Under the pieces are notes generated by a model. That model searched no databases. It was given only the letters and a program-made list of their open reading frames with translations, and was not told the DNA's origin. A DNA stretch of 64,000 nucleotides from Modestobacter marinus (lineage in GTDB: Bacteria; Actinomycetota; Actinomycetes; Mycobacteriales; Geodermatophilaceae). Where the stretch lies: NCBI RefSeq assembly GCF_019799945.1, contig NZ_JABGCH010000015.1:62001-126000 (forward strand), read 5' to 3'. How positions within the stretch are numbered: position 1 is the stretch's first letter; each line of letters opens with the position of its first letter. Position numbers and translations under genes: made by a program. Positions 8,557-18,050 of the stretch are shown here, piece by piece.

Positions 8557-9525
8557 ATGGGACGGGCGGACGTGTACAGCCAGCCCGACGCGCCTGACCC
8601 GGTCCTCCCGGAGGGGCTCGTCCGGGAGCTGGCTGCACCACACATCCCGTCCGGCGTGCGGCTGGCGCCGGGCATGGAGGTGGACGAGACCGGCGGCGAG
8701 GCACGGGTCTACCTGTTCGACTGCACCCACACGGCCGGCGGAGTGGCCGTGAAGACGCAGCGACCGCACCGGCTCCGTCCCCGCACCAGCCTCAGCAAGG
8801 AGGCCGCGCTGCTCGACGCGCTGGCGGAACCCCTCGCCGGGCGGATCCCCGACCTGTACGGCTACGACCGGGGCGACACCGACGCCGGCCCCGTCGAGTT
8901 CCTCGTGCTGAGCCGGGTACCAGGCCGCGCCGTCGTCGCCGCTGGCGGCGTACCGGAACCCGCACGGGCTGCGCTGTTCCGGGGGGTCGCCGACGTGCTG
9001 CGAACCGTGCACAGCCTGGACGCCGGCGAGCTGCGGTCCGCCGGCACGCTGCCCACCGTGGACGGGGCAGCCGCCCTTCGGGCCCGGCTGGAGCCGAACT
9101 TCGCCGACCTGGTGGACCAGCTGGCGACCCATCCCAGCCGGTGGCCGCTGGAGGTGCCGCCCGACCGGGTCGCCGAGCGGGCGCTGGCCGCGCTGCCCGC
9201 GCGGCTCGACCACCCGCCGATGCCCCTGCACTCCAACCCAGGGCCGACCCACGTCTTCACCAACGCCGACGGCGGGTTCACCGGGCTCATCGACTTCGGG
9301 GACGCCTACGCCGCCCACCCGGCCCTCGACCTGCGGTCCTGGCCCGATCCGACGGACCGGCTGCTCCTCCGCGAGGGCTACCTCGACGGGCGGAGCCCGG
9401 GCGCGGAGTGGGACGCCGTCTGGACCACCGCGATGGTCTACGCCGACATGGGCGCACTGACCGGGCCGACCCTCCACGCCACCCCAGCCGCCGCCGACCT
9501 CGTCGACCGGCTCGGACAGCTCTGA
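8557..9525 (+). CDS. aminoglycoside phosphotransferase-fold protein with altered catalytic motif
   Basis: A 322-residue APH/choline-kinase-fold protein starting 27 bases after chrA. Kinase-like landmarks are VAVKTQRP (the ATP-binding lysine region), LSKEAALLDAL, and the loop around LHSNPGPTHVFTN followed by GLIDFGDAYAAHPALDL. In active APH enzymes the loop reads HGDxxxxN; here the catalytic Asp position is Asn (HSN), whereas the metal-binding DFG-like IDFGD is kept. It may therefore be a weak or inactive kinase, or a ligand-binding protein. The substrate is unknown. Spacing of 15 bases to the following ABC transporter suggests one transcription unit. Confidence 0.7.
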   Translation: MGRADVYSQPDAPDPVLPEGLVRELAAPHIPSGVRLAPGMEVDETGGEARVYLFDCTHTAGGVAVKTQRPHRLRPRTSLSKEAALLDALAEPLAGRIPDLYGYDRGDTDAGPVEFLVLSRVPGRAVVAAGGVPEPARAALFRGVADVLRTVHSLDAGELRSAGTLPTVDGAAALRARLEPNFADLVDQLATHPSRWPLEVPPDRVAERALAALPARLDHPPMPLHSNPGPTHVFTNADGGFTGLIDFGDAYAAHPALDLRSWPDPTDRLLLREGYLDGRSPGAEWDAVWTTAMVYADMGALTGPTLHATPAAADLVDRLGQL

Positions 9526-9540
9526 CCCACGGCTGCGCCG

Positions 9541-11493
9541 GTGCCCGGTTCGATGCCCACCCGACGGTCCCGCCCCGAGGTCCCGTCGCGGACGGGCATG
9601 TGGACGGCGATGCGGCCCTACGCCAGGCAGGTCGCCGGGCTGCTCACCGTCGGCTCGCTGTGCGGCGTGCTGATGAACACCGCCGTCGTCCTGCCCCCGA
9701 TCCTGCTCGGCCGCGCCGTGGACACCGTGCTCGCGCACGACCAGGGGCAGGCCGACGACGACGCGGTCACCCGGGCGGTCCTGCTGCTCGTCGCCGGCAC
9801 CCTGGCGACCGAACTGCCGCGGATCGGCAAGCGCTACTGGCTCGGCGTGGCCCGCAACCGGATCCAGGCCAACGTGCGCGCCGACGCCTTCGCCGGCGTG
9901 CTGGCCTGGCCGGCCGAGCGGCTGCACCGCACCCCGGTCGGGGAGGTGATGGCCCGCATCGTCGGAGATGTGGCGGTGCTCGGCCGCGGCGTCGGCGAGG
10001 TGATCGTGGAGACCTGGGACACCCTGCTGTTCTCCCTCGCGCTCGCCGTGGCGATGCTGCTCTACGACCCCACGCTCGGGCTGCTCGCGCTGGCGCCCGT
10101 CCCCGTGGCTCTGGCCCTCGCCCAGGCGGTCGGCGCCCGCGTGGCCGACCGCACGCTGCGAGCCCGCCAGGCCAGCGCGGCGGTCACCTCCTTCGCGCAG
10201 GAGGGCCTGACCGGGCTGCGGGTGCTCAAGGCCTCCGGCCGCGGCGCGGCTCATGCGGCCCGGCTGCGCCGCCTCGCCGACACCCAGGCCGATGCCGAAC
10301 TCGCCGCCGCCCGCCTGCAGGCGGGACTTGCCCCCGTCTACACCGTGCTGGTCACCGCCGGCGTCCTCGCGATCGTCTGGCTCGGCGGGCATCGGGTCGT
10401 CAGCGGCGCCCTCAGCATCGGCGACCTCGTGGCGCTGCTCGCCCTGTTCGGGCGGTTCACCGGGAGGGCGTTCCGGATCCCGCAGATGGCGAACCGGGTG
10501 CAGGCCGCCGCGGCCGCGTACGGCCGGCTGGCGCCTCTGCTCGCCATGCCGCCGGCCCTCGAGCCGGAGCCACCGCGGGCCGGCTGGCGCGCCGACCGGA
10601 TCGCCGGCCTGCCCGACGGCCCCGAGCGTCCGCTCGTACTCCCGGCCCGGCCGGCGGCGCCGACCGCCGTCTGGCTGCGCGATGTCACCTTCACCTACCC
10701 CGGCGCCGGCGAGCCGGCCTTGCGCCGGGTGACCCTGGACGTGCCACCCGGCGCCGTGCTGGCGGTCACCGGACCGGTCGGCTCGGGGAAGTCCGCACTC
10801 GCCCGCCTGGTCGCCGGGCTGTACCAGCCCGACAGCGGGGAGGTCCGCGTCGACGGCGCGGACCCCCACAGGTGGCAGTCCGGCGACCGAGCCGTGCTCG
10901 GGTACCTCCCGCAGGGGCACCCGGTGTTCTCCGGCACCGTCGCCGAGAACGTGCTGCTCTGCAACCGTTCCCAGGGGCAGGCCGACGACGACCGGCTGCG
11001 GACGGCGGTGACGGTCGCCGCGCTGGACCGGGACGTCGCGCTCATGCCCGAGGGCCTCCACACCGCAGTCGGCGAGCTGGGGGTGCAGGTCTCCGGCGGA
11101 CAGCGCCAGCGGATCGCCCTCGCCCGCGGCCTCGCCGCCCCCGCCGTCCCCCCGCGGCTGCTGGTGCTCGACGACCCGTTCTCCGGCCTGGACGTCGAGA
11201 CCGAGGCCCGGGTCGTCGCGGCGCTGTGCGACGCCGTCGGGCGCGGAGCTGCACCGGAGCGCCGCGCCACGGTGCTGCTCTTCTCCACGCGGCTGGCCAG
11301 CTTCCCGCGGGCCGACCGGATCGCGGTCCTGGACCACGGAGGGATCATCGAGACCGGCGACCACGCAGAGCTGCTGGCAGCGGGTGGCGTCTACGCGCGG
11401 ATCTTCCGGGCGCAGCGCGACCTGGCGCGCCGGCCGCAGGAGCCCGGGCTGCCCACCGCCACAGGACCCGCCGTCCCGGGAGCCGCACGGTGA
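9541..11493 (+). CDS. ABC exporter half-transporter A, degenerate catalytic site
   Basis: A 650-residue type IV (ABCB-like) exporter subunit: an N-terminal six-helix membrane domain (about residues 20-320) and a C-terminal ATPase domain. The ATPase shows Walker A GPVGSGKS (about 411-418), signature VSGGQRQR (about 517) and Walker B LLVLDDPFSGLD. The catalytic Glu after Walker B is Asp, and the H-loop His is replaced (LLFSTRLAS instead of an AHR motif). Such changes are typical of the non-catalytic partner in heterodimeric exporters. The stop overlaps the GTG of subunit B by four bases. The start is the GTG at 9541; an ATG four codons later is possible. The substrate is unknown; a drug, lipid or peptide are all plausible. 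Confidence 0.88.
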   Translation: MPGSMPTRRSRPEVPSRTGMWTAMRPYARQVAGLLTVGSLCGVLMNTAVVLPPILLGRAVDTVLAHDQGQADDDAVTRAVLLLVAGTLATELPRIGKRYWLGVARNRIQANVRADAFAGVLAWPAERLHRTPVGEVMARIVGDVAVLGRGVGEVIVETWDTLLFSLALAVAMLLYDPTLGLLALAPVPVALALAQAVGARVADRTLRARQASAAVTSFAQEGLTGLRVLKASGRGAAHAARLRRLADTQADAELAAARLQAGLAPVYTVLVTAGVLAIVWLGGHRVVSGALSIGDLVALLALFGRFTGRAFRIPQMANRVQAAAAAYGRLAPLLAMPPALEPEPPRAGWRADRIAGLPDGPERPLVLPARPAAPTAVWLRDVTFTYPGAGEPALRRVTLDVPPGAVLAVTGPVGSGKSALARLVAGLYQPDSGEVRVDGADPHRWQSGDRAVLGYLPQGHPVFSGTVAENVLLCNRSQGQADDDRLRTAVTVAALDRDVALMPEGLHTAVGELGVQVSGGQRQRIALARGLAAPAVPPRLLVLDDPFSGLDVETEARVVAALCDAVGRGAAPERRATVLLFSTRLASFPRADRIAVLDHGGIIETGDHAELLAAGGVYARIFRAQRDLARRPQEPGLPTATGPAVPGAAR

Positions 11494-13394
11494 GCGCCTC
11501 CCCGGCCGTCACCGACGTCCCCACACCGACCGCCGGGCCGCAGGACGCCCCGGTCACCGCCCCCTCGGCGGGTCTGGCGCGTCACCTGCGCGAGCTCGTG
11601 CGCCCGTACCGCGTCCGGCTGGCCGTGGTCGGCGTCCTGGTGCTGGTCGCGGCCGTCCTCGAGGTGGTCCCGCCGCTGGTCGTGCGGCACGTGATCGACT
11701 CCGACCTGACCCACGGCGACACCGGCGGGCTGGGTGTCGCGGCGGTGCTGTACCTGGCCGCGGCCACCGGCGTCGCCGCGGCATCCGCGGCGTACGGCTA
11801 CCTCGCCGCCACGGTGGCGCAGCGCAGCCTGGCCGTCCTGCGCACCCGGCTGTTCGCCCACCTGGTGGCCCTGCCGACGAGCTACCACGACCGCACCCCG
11901 CGTGGGGAGTCCATCTCCCGGACGACGTCGGACGTGGACGCCATCGACGACCTGTTCTCCTCCTCGGTGGCCACCCTCCTGGGCGAGGTCGTGCGGCTGG
12001 CCACCGTCACGGTGGCCATGATCGTGCTCAGCCCCGTCCTCGCCGCCGCCGCGGCCCTCGTCGTCCCGCCACTGGTCCTGCTCACCAGCCTCCTGCGCCG
12101 CCGCGTCCGGGACGCCGAACGAGACACCCGCGCCGCGGTCGGGACGGTCAATGCCGAGCTCGCCGAGGACCTCGCCGGCGTGGAGGTGATCCGGGCCTTC
12201 GGCCGGCAACGTCAGTTCGACGACCGGTTCCGGCGCGCCTTGCGGAACTGGCTGCGGGCCGGTAACCGCTCGGTCCTGTTCAACGCCTTCTACGCCCCGG
12301 TGCTGGGCGTCCTGTCGGCCGCCGTCACCGCCCTGCTCCTGTGGCTCGGGGGCCGGGACGCCTTCGCGGTGATCGGGGTGAGCATCGGCACCCTCACAGC
12401 CTTCGTGCTGCTGTTCGCCCGCTTCTTCACCCCGCTCACCAACCTCGGCGACGAGTGGCAGACCGTCCAAGCCGCACTCGCCGGCGCCGAACGGGTCTTC
12501 GCCGTCCTCGAGCTGCCCGCCCCGGCTCCGTCCAACGGGGCGGCGACGCCGGAGCTCCATGCAGCGGGCGCCCGGCGTCCCCGGTCGACGGAGGCACCGG
12601 CCGTCCTCCTGCGGGAGGTCACCTTCGGCTACGAGCCCGGCCGACCGGTCCTGCACCGGGTGGACCTCACCGTCCCGGCCGGACGGCACGTGGCCATCGT
12701 CGGCCGCACCGGCGCCGGCAAGTCCACCATCTTGTCCCTGGTGGCCGGGCTGTACGCCCCCTGGAACGGGTCGGTCCGGCTGGCCGGGACCGACCCCTCC
12801 CGACTCGACGACCACAGCCGTCGGGTCCTGATCGGCTACGTCCCCCAGACCGTCGACCTGTTCAGCGGCACGGTCGCCGACAACATCACCGTCGGCGACC
12901 CGAGCGTGGACGGGGCGCAGGTGCGGCGGGCCGCGCAGATCGCGGGCGCGGACACGTTCATCACCGCGCTGCCGGACGGCTACGACACCGAACTGGCCGA
13001 CACGGGCCGCGGACACGGTGTCCAGCTCTCCGCCGGACAGCGTCAGCTGCTCGCCCTGGCCCGGGCGCTGGTCGCCGCTCCGCCCGTCCTGCTGCTGGAC
13101 GAGGCCACCTCGGTCGTGGACGGCGCCAGCGACGGCGCCTTCCGCCGGGCACTGCACGAGCACGTCCTGCCCGGCGGCACCGCCGTCCTCACCGTCGCCC
13201 ACCGCCTCGCCACCGCCCGACAGGCCGACCTCGTCCTCGTCGTCGACGACGGCCGCGTCGTCGAGCAGGGCGAACCTCACGTCCTGCTGAGCACGACGAG
13301 CCGATTCGCCGACCTCGTCGCCCTCGAAGAGGCAGGCTGGGACTGGCCGGCGCCGGGCGGGAGGCAGCACCTCGACGCCGGTCCGCGGGGGTGA
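11490..13394 (+). CDS. ABC exporter half-transporter B, catalytic subunit
   Basis: A 634-residue partner of the preceding gene, started by the GTG in the GTGA overlap. The N-terminus has a Pro/Thr-rich cytoplasmic stretch, then six membrane helices, then an ATPase domain with Walker A GRTGAGKSTI, Walker B VLLLDEATSVVD with the catalytic Glu, and an intact H-loop (VAHRLAT). Its signature motif is LSAGQ rather than LSGGQ. In the assembled heterodimer that weakened signature would face the degenerate Walker B and H-loop of subunit A, so all deviations fall in one composite site. The other site (this Walker B with the VSGGQ of subunit A) looks competent. Confidence 0.9.
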   Translation: MSASPAVTDVPTPTAGPQDAPVTAPSAGLARHLRELVRPYRVRLAVVGVLVLVAAVLEVVPPLVVRHVIDSDLTHGDTGGLGVAAVLYLAAATGVAAASAAYGYLAATVAQRSLAVLRTRLFAHLVALPTSYHDRTPRGESISRTTSDVDAIDDLFSSSVATLLGEVVRLATVTVAMIVLSPVLAAAAALVVPPLVLLTSLLRRRVRDAERDTRAAVGTVNAELAEDLAGVEVIRAFGRQRQFDDRFRRALRNWLRAGNRSVLFNAFYAPVLGVLSAAVTALLLWLGGRDAFAVIGVSIGTLTAFVLLFARFFTPLTNLGDEWQTVQAALAGAERVFAVLELPAPAPSNGAATPELHAAGARRPRSTEAPAVLLREVTFGYEPGRPVLHRVDLTVPAGRHVAIVGRTGAGKSTILSLVAGLYAPWNGSVRLAGTDPSRLDDHSRRVLIGYVPQTVDLFSGTVADNITVGDPSVDGAQVRRAAQIAGADTFITALPDGYDTELADTGRGHGVQLSAGQRQLLALARALVAAPPVLLLDEATSVVDGASDGAFRRALHEHVLPGGTAVLTVAHRLATARQADLVLVVDDGRVVEQGEPHVLLSTTSRFADLVALEEAGWDWPAPGGRQHLDAGPRG

Positions 13395-13665
13395 AGGGCG
13401 GCGATCTCCGCGGGCAGCCCGCCGGGCGTGCGCTCGCCGAGCAGGCTGCGGCGGGTCTGCCGGAGCAGCTTCACCGTCGGCACGTGGGTTCGGCTGCGGG
13501 CCTGCCGGTGCGCCCGCACGTTGCCGTCGACGGTGGAGAAGGTGCTGCGCAACCCGGCGCTGCGCCGGGTCACCGACGAGCCGATCGATGAGTTCCCGGT
13601 CGTGCGGCGGTCACAGCCCGCAGGACCGCTGGCGCACTGACGCGCTCGTACCCCGGAGGAGATGC

Positions 13666-14226
13666 ATGGCCAAGCTCATCTACTCGATGATCACCTCGCT
13701 CGACGGCTACGCCGAGGCGGCCGAGGGCGACCTCGGCTCCGGGGCCGCCGACGACGAGGAGGTGCACACCTTCATCGGGGACGTCTTCCGCCCGGTCGGC
13801 ACGTTCCTCTACGGCCGACGGATGTACGAGACGATGGTCTTCTGGGAGACCGCGCACACCCTCCCCGACGTGCCGCCGCACATCCTGCAGTACGCGCGCG
13901 ACTGGCAGGCCGCGGAGAAGATCGTGTACTCCACGACGCTGGAGTCGGTGTCCAGCGCGAGGACCAGGATCGAGCGGACCTTCGACCCGGACGCGGTGCG
14001 CACGCTCAAGGCCGAGGCTGATCACGACCTCACCGTCGACGGCCCTAACCTCGCGGCGCAGGCGATCGCGGCCGGCCTGGTGGACGAGTACCACCTGTTC
14101 ATCACCACGAGCGTGGTCGGCGGCGGCAAGCGGTTCTTCCCCGACGGCGTGCGCCTCGATCTCGAGCTGGTCGAGGAGCGCGCCTTCGACAGCGGACTCA
14201 TCTACGCGCGCTACCGGACCCGCTGA
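13666..14226 (+). CDS. dihydrofolate reductase-family protein (RibD C-terminal domain)
   Basis: A 186-residue single-domain protein of the RibD_C/DHFR-fold reductase family, probably an NADPH-dependent reductase. It shows IYSMITSLDGY at the N-terminus, GRRMYETM and VDGPNLAAQAIAAGLVDEYHLF with the cofactor-pocket Gly and Asp, and GGGKRFFPDG near the C-terminus. The ATG at 13666 follows GGAGGAG closely. The substrate is unknown; relatives include pyrimidine and folate reductases but most are uncharacterised. The 270 bases before it hold no recognisable gene. It converges with the fadE25 gene 69 bases downstream. Confidence 0.82.
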   Translation: MAKLIYSMITSLDGYAEAAEGDLGSGAADDEEVHTFIGDVFRPVGTFLYGRRMYETMVFWETAHTLPDVPPHILQYARDWQAAEKIVYSTTLESVSSARTRIERTFDPDAVRTLKAEADHDLTVDGPNLAAQAIAAGLVDEYHLFITTSVVGGGKRFFPDGVRLDLELVEERAFDSGLIYARYRTR

Positions 14227-14294
14227 GCCGCACCGGTCGGGAACGCAACCGGCGGCCGAGCCGGGGCCTCACCTGCAGGAACGCAGGTCGCGTC

Positions 14295-15449
14295 CTACTT
14301 CAGGAGACTCCGGGCGATCACCATGCGCTGCACCTGGTTGGTGCCCTCGTAGATCTGGGTGATCTTGGCGTCGCGCATCATGCGCTCGACCGGGAAGTCC
14401 TGCGTGTAGCCGGCGCCGCCGAACAGCTGCACGGCGTCGGTGGTCACCTGCATGGCCACGTCGGAGGCGAAGGCCTTGGCCGAGGCGGAGAGCATCGTCA
14501 GGTCGGAGCCACCCTGGTCGCCGCGGGCCGCGGCCACGTAGACCAGGTGCCGGGCGGCCTCGATCTTCATGGCCATGTCGGCGAGCATGAACTGCACGCC
14601 CTGGAAGTCGGCGACCGCCGAGCCGAACTGGCGGCGGTCCTTGGTGTAGGCGATGGCCGCGTCCAGCGCGCCCTGCGCAACACCGACGGCCTGCGCGCCG
14701 ATGGTCGGCCGGGTGAGGTCCAGCGTGCGCAGCGCCGTCCTGAAGCCGGTGCCGGGCTCGCCGACGATCCGGTCCGCGGGGACCGTGCAGTCGGTGAGGT
14801 AGAGCTCGCAGGTCGGCGAGCCCTTGATCCCCATCTTCTTCTCCTTCGGCCCCACCGCGAAGCCCGGGTCGTCGCGGTGGACGACGAACGCGGAGACCCC
14901 GTTCGCCCCCTGCTCCGGGTCGGTGACCGCCATGACGGTGAACCACTCGGAGACGCTGGCGTTGGTGATCCACGCCTTGGTGCCGTTGAGCACCCAGCTG
15001 TCGCCGTCCCGCCGGGCGCGGGTGCGCATGGCCGCTGCGTCCGAACCGGCCTCCCGCTCGGACAGGCCGTAGCTGATCATCGCGTCGCCGGCGGCGATGG
15101 AGGGCAGCACCTGCTGCTTGAGCTCCTCCGACGCGGACAGGATGAGCGGCACCGAGCCCAGCTTGTTGACCGCGGGGATCAGCGAGGCGCTGACGTCGAC
15201 CCGGGCCACCTCCTCGATCACGATGCAGGTGGCGACGGCGTCGGCCCCCTCGCCGCCGTACTGCTCGGGGATGTGGGTGGCGTGGAACCCCGCCGCGGTG
15301 AGCGCCTTCTGCGCTTCGACCGGGTACCGCGACTCGGCGTCGACCTCGGCGGCGAACGGCGCGATCTCCTGCTCGGCGATCTCGCGGACCGCCTCGCGGA
15401 TCGCCTCGTGCTCCTCGGTGAGCGCGTACAGCTTAACGTTGTTACTCAC
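14295..15449 (-). CDS. fadE25: acyl-CoA dehydrogenase
   Basis: A 384-residue flavoprotein that oxidises acyl-CoA to trans-2-enoyl-CoA and passes electrons to ETF. Landmarks are SYGLSEREAGSDAAAM, GTKAWITNA, DRRQFGSAVADFQ, LFGGAGYTQDFPVER and QIYEGTNQVQRMVIAR, where the Glu of YEGT is the catalytic base of the short/medium-chain class. The GTG at 15449 gives the expected N-terminus with TEEHEAIREAVREIAEQEI. Order with purE and purK matches M. tuberculosis fadE25-purE-purK, which supports the symbol. It lies 62 bases after purE on the same strand. Substrate chain length and branching cannot be told from sequence alone. Confidence 0.9.
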   Translation of the reverse strand: MSNNVKLYALTEEHEAIREAVREIAEQEIAPFAAEVDAESRYPVEAQKALTAAGFHATHIPEQYGGEGADAVATCIVIEEVARVDVSASLIPAVNKLGSVPLILSASEELKQQVLPSIAAGDAMISYGLSEREAGSDAAAMRTRARRDGDSWVLNGTKAWITNASVSEWFTVMAVTDPEQGANGVSAFVVHRDDPGFAVGPKEKKMGIKGSPTCELYLTDCTVPADRIVGEPGTGFRTALRTLDLTRPTIGAQAVGVAQGALDAAIAYTKDRRQFGSAVADFQGVQFMLADMAMKIEAARHLVYVAAARGDQGGSDLTMLSASAKAFASDVAMQVTTDAVQLFGGAGYTQDFPVERMMRDAKITQIYEGTNQVQRMVIARSLLK

Positions 15450-15511
15450 GAGTAGATCGTAGGCCCGGCCGGGCCGCGCCGGAAGCGTCCTCACCCCTGG
15501 GCGGGGGCGGG

Positions 15512-16027
15512 TCAGTCCGCGCTGAGCCGCTCCTGCAGGGCGGCGTCCCGGGCGAGCACGGACTCGGCGAGGTCGGCCTGGAACCGGGCCACCGCGGCCC
15601 GCAGCTCGGGGTCGCCGGCGGCGAGGATCCGCACCGCGAGCAGGCCGGCGTTGCGGCCGCCGCCGATCGACACGGTGGCCACCGGCACGCCGGCGGGCAT
15701 CTGCACGATCGACAGCAGGCTGTCCAGGCCGTCGAGCCGGTCCAGCGGGCGCGGGACGCCGATGACCGGCAGCGGCGTCGCGGCGGCGACCATGCCGGGC
15801 AGGTGCGCCGCTCCCCCGGCGCCGGCGATGACCACGCGCAGCCCGCGGTCGGCGGCCGTCTCGGCGTACTCGAGCATCCGCCGCGGTGTGCGGTGCGCGG
15901 ACACGACGTGCGCCTCGAACGGGACGTCGAACTCCTGCAGCGCCGAGGCTGCGGGCTCCATCATCGGCCAGTCGGAGTCGCTGCCCATGACGATGCCGAC
16001 GACGGGGTCGGTGTCGGACTCGGTCAC
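15512..16027 (-). CDS. purE: N5-carboxyaminoimidazole ribonucleotide mutase
   Basis: A 171-residue class I PurE, which isomerises N5-CAIR to CAIR in purine synthesis. Visible motifs are [17 protein letters not shown] (catalytic His), [40 protein letters not shown]. The start is the GTG at 16027, 11 bases after purK, so the two are one operon. The position after VIGVP carries Arg, where I would expect a hydrophobic residue; it is outside the catalytic motifs and probably tolerated. Confidence 0.94.
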   Translation of the reverse strand: MTESDTDPVVGIVMGSDSDWPMMEPAASALQEFDVPFEAHVVSAHRTPRRMLEYAETAADRGLRVVIAGAGGAAHLPGMVAAATPLPVIGVPRPLDRLDGLDSLLSIVQMPAGVPVATVSIGGGRNAGLLAVRILAAGDPELRAAVARFQADLAESVLARDAALQERLSAD

Positions 16028-16038
16028 GGTGCGGCTCC

Positions 16039-17244
16039 TCAGTGCTCGTCGGCGAAGGCGAAGGCGGGGTCGACCACGCCGTCGGCGAGGTAGCGGGCGG
16101 CGCCCACCGCCCGGGCACGCACCTCGGCCAGGTCGTCGCCCAGCACGGTGACGTGCCCCAGCTTCCGGCCACGCCGCTGGCCCTTGCCGTACCAGTGCAG
16201 CTTCACGTCCGGCCAGTGGGCCATGAGGTGGTGCACCCGCTCGTCGAGGGCCGGGCCGGTCCAGTCCGCGGCCGAGGCGGCGCCGCCGAGCACGTTGGCC
16301 ATCACGACCACCGGCGCGGTCATCGCCGTCGACCCGAGCGGATAGTCCAGGACGGCGCGCAGGTGCTGCTCGAACTGGCTGGTGCGGGCGCCCTCGATCG
16401 TCCAGTGCCCGGAGTTGTGCGGACGCATCGCCAGCTCGTTGACCAGCACGCCGTCGGCGGTCTCGAACAGCTCGACGGCGAGCATGCCGACCACCCCGAG
16501 CCGGTCGGCGATGCGGACGGCGAGCTCCTGCGCCGCGGTGGCCTTCTCCTCGCTCAGCCCCGGCGCCGGGGCGTACACCTCGTTGCAGACGCCGTCCCGC
16601 TGGACGGTCTCGACCACCGGCCAGACCGACACCTGCCCGAACGGCGAGCGGGCCACCTGCGCGGACAGCTCCCGGACCATCTCGACCCGCTGCTCGGCGA
16701 GCAGCGTGCCGTGCGCGGCGAGCAGCTCGGCCGCGAACTCCTCGTCGGAGACGACGAAGACGCCCTTGCCGTCGTAGCCGCCGCGCGGGGTCTTGAGCAC
16801 CACCGGCCAGCCGGCGGTGGCGGCGAAGCGGGCCACGTCGGCGCCGGTGTGCACCTCGGCCCAGGCCGGCTGGGGCTCCCCCGCATCGGTGAGGGCGCGG
16901 CGGAGCACCAGCTTGTCCTGGGCGTGCACCAGCGCCGCCGGACCCGGAGCGACCCGGTGGCCGTCGTCCTCCAGCGCCCGCAGGTGCTCGGTGGGCACGT
17001 GCTCGTGGTCGAAGGTCAGCACGGTCGCGCCGTCGGCCACCCGGCGCAGCGCCCCGAGGTCGCGGTGGTCGCCGAGGACGACGTCGGCCGCGACGAGCGC
17101 CGCGGACTCGGCCGGGTCGGTGGCGAGGACCCGCAGCGACTGCCCGAGGGCGATCGCCGCCTGGTGCGTCATGCGGGACAGCTGACCGCCGCCCACCATC
17201 GCCACGACGGGCAGGCCGGTACGGGGGTGCAGAGGGGTGGTCAT
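16039..17244 (-). CDS. purK: N5-carboxyaminoimidazole ribonucleotide synthase
   Basis: A 401-residue ATP-grasp enzyme that makes N5-CAIR from AIR, bicarbonate and ATP, the substrate for the PurE just downstream. The N-terminus [17 protein letters not shown] is the standard PurK opening. ATP-grasp features include [17 protein letters not shown] and the metal site [25 protein letters not shown]. The ATG at 17244 is chosen because it gives the family N-terminus directly. Length is normal. It heads the minus-strand run purK-purE-fadE25. Confidence 0.94.
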   Translation of the reverse strand: MTTPLHPRTGLPVVAMVGGGQLSRMTHQAAIALGQSLRVLATDPAESAALVAADVVLGDHRDLGALRRVADGATVLTFDHEHVPTEHLRALEDDGHRVAPGPAALVHAQDKLVLRRALTDAGEPQPAWAEVHTGADVARFAATAGWPVVLKTPRGGYDGKGVFVVSDEEFAAELLAAHGTLLAEQRVEMVRELSAQVARSPFGQVSVWPVVETVQRDGVCNEVYAPAPGLSEEKATAAQELAVRIADRLGVVGMLAVELFETADGVLVNELAMRPHNSGHWTIEGARTSQFEQHLRAVLDYPLGSTAMTAPVVVMANVLGGAASAADWTGPALDERVHHLMAHWPDVKLHWYGKGQRRGRKLGHVTVLGDDLAEVRARAVGAARYLADGVVDPAFAFADEH

Positions 17245-17288
17245 CGCGGACCACGGTAGCGAGCGGCCGTGTCCGGCCCGCGGCTGCG

Positions 17289-18011
17289 TCAGGTCAGGAC
17301 GGCGGCGCGGATGACCGCGCCGGCCTGCCCGGCCACCTCGGGGGTCGGGTGGATGCCGTCCGGGCTGGTGCCCGGAACGAAGGCCCCGCCCTGGGACACC
17401 GCCACCCAGGGGTCGACGAACTCCCACCCCTGCTGCTGCGCCAGCGCGGCCAGCTGGGCGTTGAAGTCCAGCACGCGGGCCGGGAAGAAGTCCGAGGGCG
17501 GGATCGCGGACAGCACGACGTGGCCTTCGCCGACCGCGGCGACGACCCCCAGGAGGTGCTCCTGGCTCGCTGGCCAGCCGACCCCGGTGGCGAGGTCGTT
17601 GGTGCCGCCCAGCAGCACGAGGACGTCCGCGGCGAGGCCCGCGGCGCCGGCCTGCATCTGCTCGGTCGTCGCCCCCGGGACCGCCCATCCGCCGCGGAAC
17701 TCCAGCGGCGCGCCCCAAAAACCGTGCTGCCAGGACTGCGGTCCCGGGGTGTCGGCCCGGTCGTTCGGCCCGGTGCCGGCGGTGATCGAGTCACCCACGA
17801 CGACGACGGTGACGACGTCGGTCTCGGCCGCGGGCGGGAGGGGGAGCGGAGGCGCGGACGGCGAGCCGGCCGCGGGGGCCGTCGTGGCGAAGGGCGCGGA
17901 GGGAGCGGAGGCGTTCCCGGCGACCGCCGTCCCGGCGAGCGCGCACCCGCTCAGCAGCAGGAGGACCGCGAACGGGCCCAGTTGTCGGAGGGCGGAGAGG
18001 ACGCGTCGCAT
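17289..18011 (-). CDS. SGNH/GDSL-family hydrolase lipoprotein
   Basis: A 240-residue lipoprotein. The signal peptide ends in the lipobox LLSGC at about residues 19-23, followed by an Ala/Pro/Ser-rich linker. The SGNH blocks are visible: [10 protein letters not shown] with the nucleophile Ser, the Gly of block II near the AVPGATTE stretch, GGTNDLA (block III) and DGIHPTPE (block V catalytic Asp and His). It should be anchored outside the membrane and hydrolyse an ester, perhaps on a polysaccharide, lipid or peptidoglycan acyl group. Adjacent minus-strand glycosyltransferase genes make a cell-envelope role plausible; the substrate is not identifiable. Confidence 0.85.
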   Translation of the reverse strand: MRRVLSALRQLGPFAVLLLLSGCALAGTAVAGNASAPSAPFATTAPAAGSPSAPPLPLPPAAETDVVTVVVVGDSITAGTGPNDRADTPGPQSWQHGFWGAPLEFRGGWAVPGATTEQMQAGAAGLAADVLVLLGGTNDLATGVGWPASQEHLLGVVAAVGEGHVVLSAIPPSDFFPARVLDFNAQLAALAQQQGWEFVDPWVAVSQGGAFVPGTSPDGIHPTPEVAGQAGAVIRAAVLT

Positions 18012-18050
18012 CCGCCCATCGTCGCACCGCCCGCGCCTCCCGAACGCTGG

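Noticed and set aside
6874-11364. 1496-codon open frame on the minus strand opposite chrA and the ABC transporter genes
   Set aside because: Composition is His/Gln/Arg/Gly-rich with no motif, typical of the antisense of high-GC genes. The plus strand has clear families throughout.
13395-13665. Small frames on both strands between the ABC transporter and the DHFR-family gene
   Set aside because: None shows a family motif or start signal, and the stretch is under 300 bases.
14271-14288. Hairpin ACCTGC-aggaac-GCAGGT between the convergent DHFR-family and fadE25 genes as a terminator
   Set aside because: A six-base stem with a six-base loop is too weak to be distinguished from chance in this DNA.
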